From the NCBI RefSeq assembly GCF_014653945.1, contig NZ_BNAU01000001.1, positions 1,240,001 through 1,304,000 on the forward strand: 64,000 nt of DNA. The letters are read 5' to 3'. The position numbers and the translations under genes are program-made. Shown in pieces: positions 62,620 through 64,000 of the stretch. The notes below the pieces were generated by a model, which saw nothing but the letters and a program-made list of their open reading frames with translations, was not told where the DNA came from and did no database searches. Numbering within the stretch: the first letter of the stretch is position 1; every line of letters starts with the position of its first letter. The DNA comes from Amycolatopsis deserti. GTDB lineage: Bacteria; Actinomycetota; Actinomycetes; Mycobacteriales; Pseudonocardiaceae.

Positions 62620-63125
62620 CAGGCAGCCACCCCCAGCCGGGCCGGGACTGCGATCGCGGCCCGGTAACGGGTCCACAGTTCGTCGACGGCGGCGGTGTCG
62701 TCGGCCAGCTCTCGCAGCACCTCCGTGGGCGAGCCGGACACAGCCTGCTCGATGCGGCGGGCGTGCGCGAGCAGGGCGCGGCGCCACGCGGCCTCCAGCA
62801 GTACGGCCTTGAGCTGATCGGCCAGCGCGGGCGGCGGTGCGTCGCGGTAGGTGTCGGCCAGCCAGCCGGACAGCCACTCGCGGCGCTTCTCACCCGGCGC
62901 CTGCCCGGTGGCGACGGCGTGGGCGTAGAGGGCGACCGGGGCTGGCGTCTGCTCGGCGGCCACGACCTCGATCGCGAGTTGGAGGACGTGGGCGGCCATC
63001 CCGCTGGCGAAGTCTGCGGCGCGCATTCCGGCCAGCAGCCGCCGCGCCGGGCGGGCGGGAAGCTGCATCAGGCAGCCGAGGAACTGGCGTTCGGGGTCGG
63101 TCAGGGCATCGGTTGCGGTGGCCAT
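62619..63125 (-). CDS. DnaB N-terminal-domain-like protein
   Basis: 168 residues. The layout DALTDPERQFLGCLMQLP, MRAADFASGMAAHVLQLAIEVV, VALYAHAVATGQ, WLADTYRDAPPPALADQLKAVLLEAAWRRALL resembles the helical N-terminal domain of replicative DnaB helicases, without the RecA-like motor. It could be a helicase loader or partner of the DUF3631 ATPase. ATG at 63125. Confidence 0.7.
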   Translation of the reverse strand: MATATDALTDPERQFLGCLMQLPARPARRLLAGMRAADFASGMAAHVLQLAIEVVAAEQTPAPVALYAHAVATGQAPGEKRREWLSGWLADTYRDAPPPALADQLKAVLLEAAWRRALLAHARRIEQAVSGSPTEVLRELADDTAAVDELWTRYRAAIAVPARLGVAA

Positions 63126-63148
63126 GATGGTCCTTCCTGTGTGGAGGA

Positions 63149-63781
63149 TCAGGCGCAGCGGGCCAGGACGGCGGCCAGGGCGTCGTGTTCGGGCTGGTCG
63201 GTCGACAGGCGGTAGCGGGTCTTGGTTTCGATCCAGCGGGCGGCGTAGCCGCACCGGTCCCGATCCGGGAGCCAGTGCGCGGGGTCCTGGTCCCCTTTGG
63301 ACCGGTTCGCCCGCGCGGTCGCGACGACCAGGACGTCGGGGTCGTTGGCGTAGCGCTCCCGCTCGGCGCGGGACCAGGTGCGGGGGCCGACGCGGCGGCC
63401 ACCCTCGATTCGCCCGGAGCGGGCGACCTCGGCCAGCGGCACGAGGTGGTCAATGTCCAGCTTGGACGCGTCGGTGACGGTCACCCCGTCGTAGGCGCTG
63501 ACCCACGTTCCGGCGATCGGGCGGCACTCGTCGTCGGCGCGGACGCCCTGCCCCTGATCGAGCAGCGCTTGTTCGCGGGCGTTGCAGGTGCCGTGCACGG
63601 TCTTCCAGTGCGGCCAGTCGTCGCGGTCGTAGTGGAATCCGGTGTCCTCGGGGGCGATCGGCAGCGCGGCGAGCGCGGCGGCGGCCTCAGCAGGGGCGGC
63701 GGCCGTGTCGGTGACGGGCAGGCATCCGGCGGTCAGGGCGAGGGTGGCGAGCGCGGCAGCGGTGGTGGCGGCGGTCTTCAT
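63149..63781 (-). CDS. Secreted lipoprotein HNH endonuclease
   Basis: 210 residues. Lipoprotein signal with lipobox LTAGC (Cys20), then the DUF1524/HNH nuclease found in actinobacterial secreted proteins: FHYDRDDWPHWKTV, GTWVSAYDGVTV, LDIDHLVPLAEVARSG (HNH His), RERYANDPDVLVVATARANRSKGDQDPAHWLP. It would be anchored outside the membrane, where it can cut incoming or environmental DNA or supply nucleotides. ATG at 63781 follows GAGAGGAAG. Confidence 0.88.
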   Translation of the reverse strand: MKTAATTAAALATLALTAGCLPVTDTAAAPAEAAAALAALPIAPEDTGFHYDRDDWPHWKTVHGTCNAREQALLDQGQGVRADDECRPIAGTWVSAYDGVTVTDASKLDIDHLVPLAEVARSGRIEGGRRVGPRTWSRAERERYANDPDVLVVATARANRSKGDQDPAHWLPDRDRCGYAARWIETKTRYRLSTDQPEHDALAAVLARCA

Positions 63782-63899
63782 GACTTCCTCTCGATGACTA
63801 CTCAACGTGTCGAAAGATGGGTGTGAAAGGCCAGGGCGACAGCCGGTCGGGGGTGTCGCCGAGGCGGGTTTCCCGCAGTTTCGCGGGTGTTTGCGCTGG

Positions 63900-64000
63900 T
63901 GGACGCTAGGAGCTAGCTCGCAGCTCAGGAAGGGTGTGGGGCGCTAGCGGGGATGCTAGATCTAGCATCGGGTGACGCTAGCGAGCTGGAACCCGCTAGC
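63900..64000. repeat. CTAG-rich palindromic region upstream of the element operon
   Basis: GCTAG cores recur at 63904, 63912, 63942, 63955, 63976 and 63995, several as GCTAGC. One lies in a perfect 18-bp palindrome GATGCTAGATCTAGCATC at 63952-63969. CTAG is normally rare in high-GC actinobacteria, so this cluster is a deliberate signal. The region has no gene and borders the minus-strand operon start at 63781. Confidence 0.85.

Overview
The window is high-GC actinobacterial chromosome, most likely Pseudonocardiaceae (Amycolatopsis-like). The evidence is the very high GC, frequent GTG starts and ATGA/GTGA junctions, a complete ergothioneine start cluster (egtA-B-C-D), the mycobacterial-type gcvH-garA-merR-BFN-merR block, FolP2, rpsA/polA/pdtaR, EgtB-type and F420-type enzymes, and a DUF3631/WhiB integrative element. 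Nearly everything left of about 58.2 kb reads as core or stable accessory chromosome; from 58.2 kb to the right edge it is a mobile element beside a tRNA gene.

Layout. 1-4.1 kb: egtABCD on the minus strand (egtD cut by the left edge), with a divergent AcnR-type TetR. 5.0-8.3 kb: a possible small leader ORF, two CNNM/HlyC-type CBS membrane proteins and a companion gene, all translationally coupled. 8.4-9.8 kb: a repeat-rich single-pass membrane protein. 10-11.2 kb: an XRE regulator and a SnoaL-like protein. 11.2-15.6 kb: the minus-strand block pgsA-like, gcvH, garA, merR, BFN, merR, ending in a tandem glycine riboswitch that no longer has a sense gene after it. 16-21.5 kb: lipoprotein, acyl-CoA synthetase, enoyl-CoA hydratase, hydrolase, siroheme/cobalamin CysG, and a decayed ankyrin gene. 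21.8-25.5 kb: a zinc-limitation locus with cysteine-free ribosomal proteins (S18, S14, L33, L28, L31B, L32), a degenerate COG0523 protein resembling the mycobacterial ribosome-hibernation factor Mrf, an intact COG0523 GTPase, and a Zur-box-like operator between the divergent halves. 25.5-35.7 kb: PLP decarboxylase, MFS/GPH transporter, ceramidase, LLM oxidoreductase, MpaB-like oxygenase and its TetR with a 26-bp operator, the aldolase/acetaldehyde dehydrogenase pair of meta-cleavage pathways with an IclR regulator. 35.8-48.7 kb: RsbW-like protein, folP2, TetR, rpsA, methyltransferase, GNAT, a YhgE/Pip export operon with TetR and 28-bp operator, XRE/SDR pair, VOC and AraC genes. 48.7-57.9 kb: polA, thioesterase, a full branched-chain amino-acid ABC transporter (livF-G-M-H-J) and pdtaR.

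58.15-64 kb: tRNA-Leu(CAA), a strong terminator, then tyrosine integrase, excisionase, a 9-bp-phased iteron array around a 24-bp perfect palindrome, a DUF3631 ATPase, a WhiB-HTH protein, a C5-cytosine methyltransferase whose last conserved block is frameshifted, a DnaB-N-like protein, and a lipoprotein HNH nuclease, followed by a CTAG-rich palindrome region at the edge. The element continues beyond the window, so its far attachment site is not visible.

The most unusual items are the orphan tandem glycine riboswitch where gcvP would be expected, the symmetric iteron array, the ABC-ATPase relative that has lost both catalytic motifs next to YhgE/Pip, and GarA lacking the first of its two phospho-threonines. 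Database matches could not be run; family names come from motifs and remembered family features.
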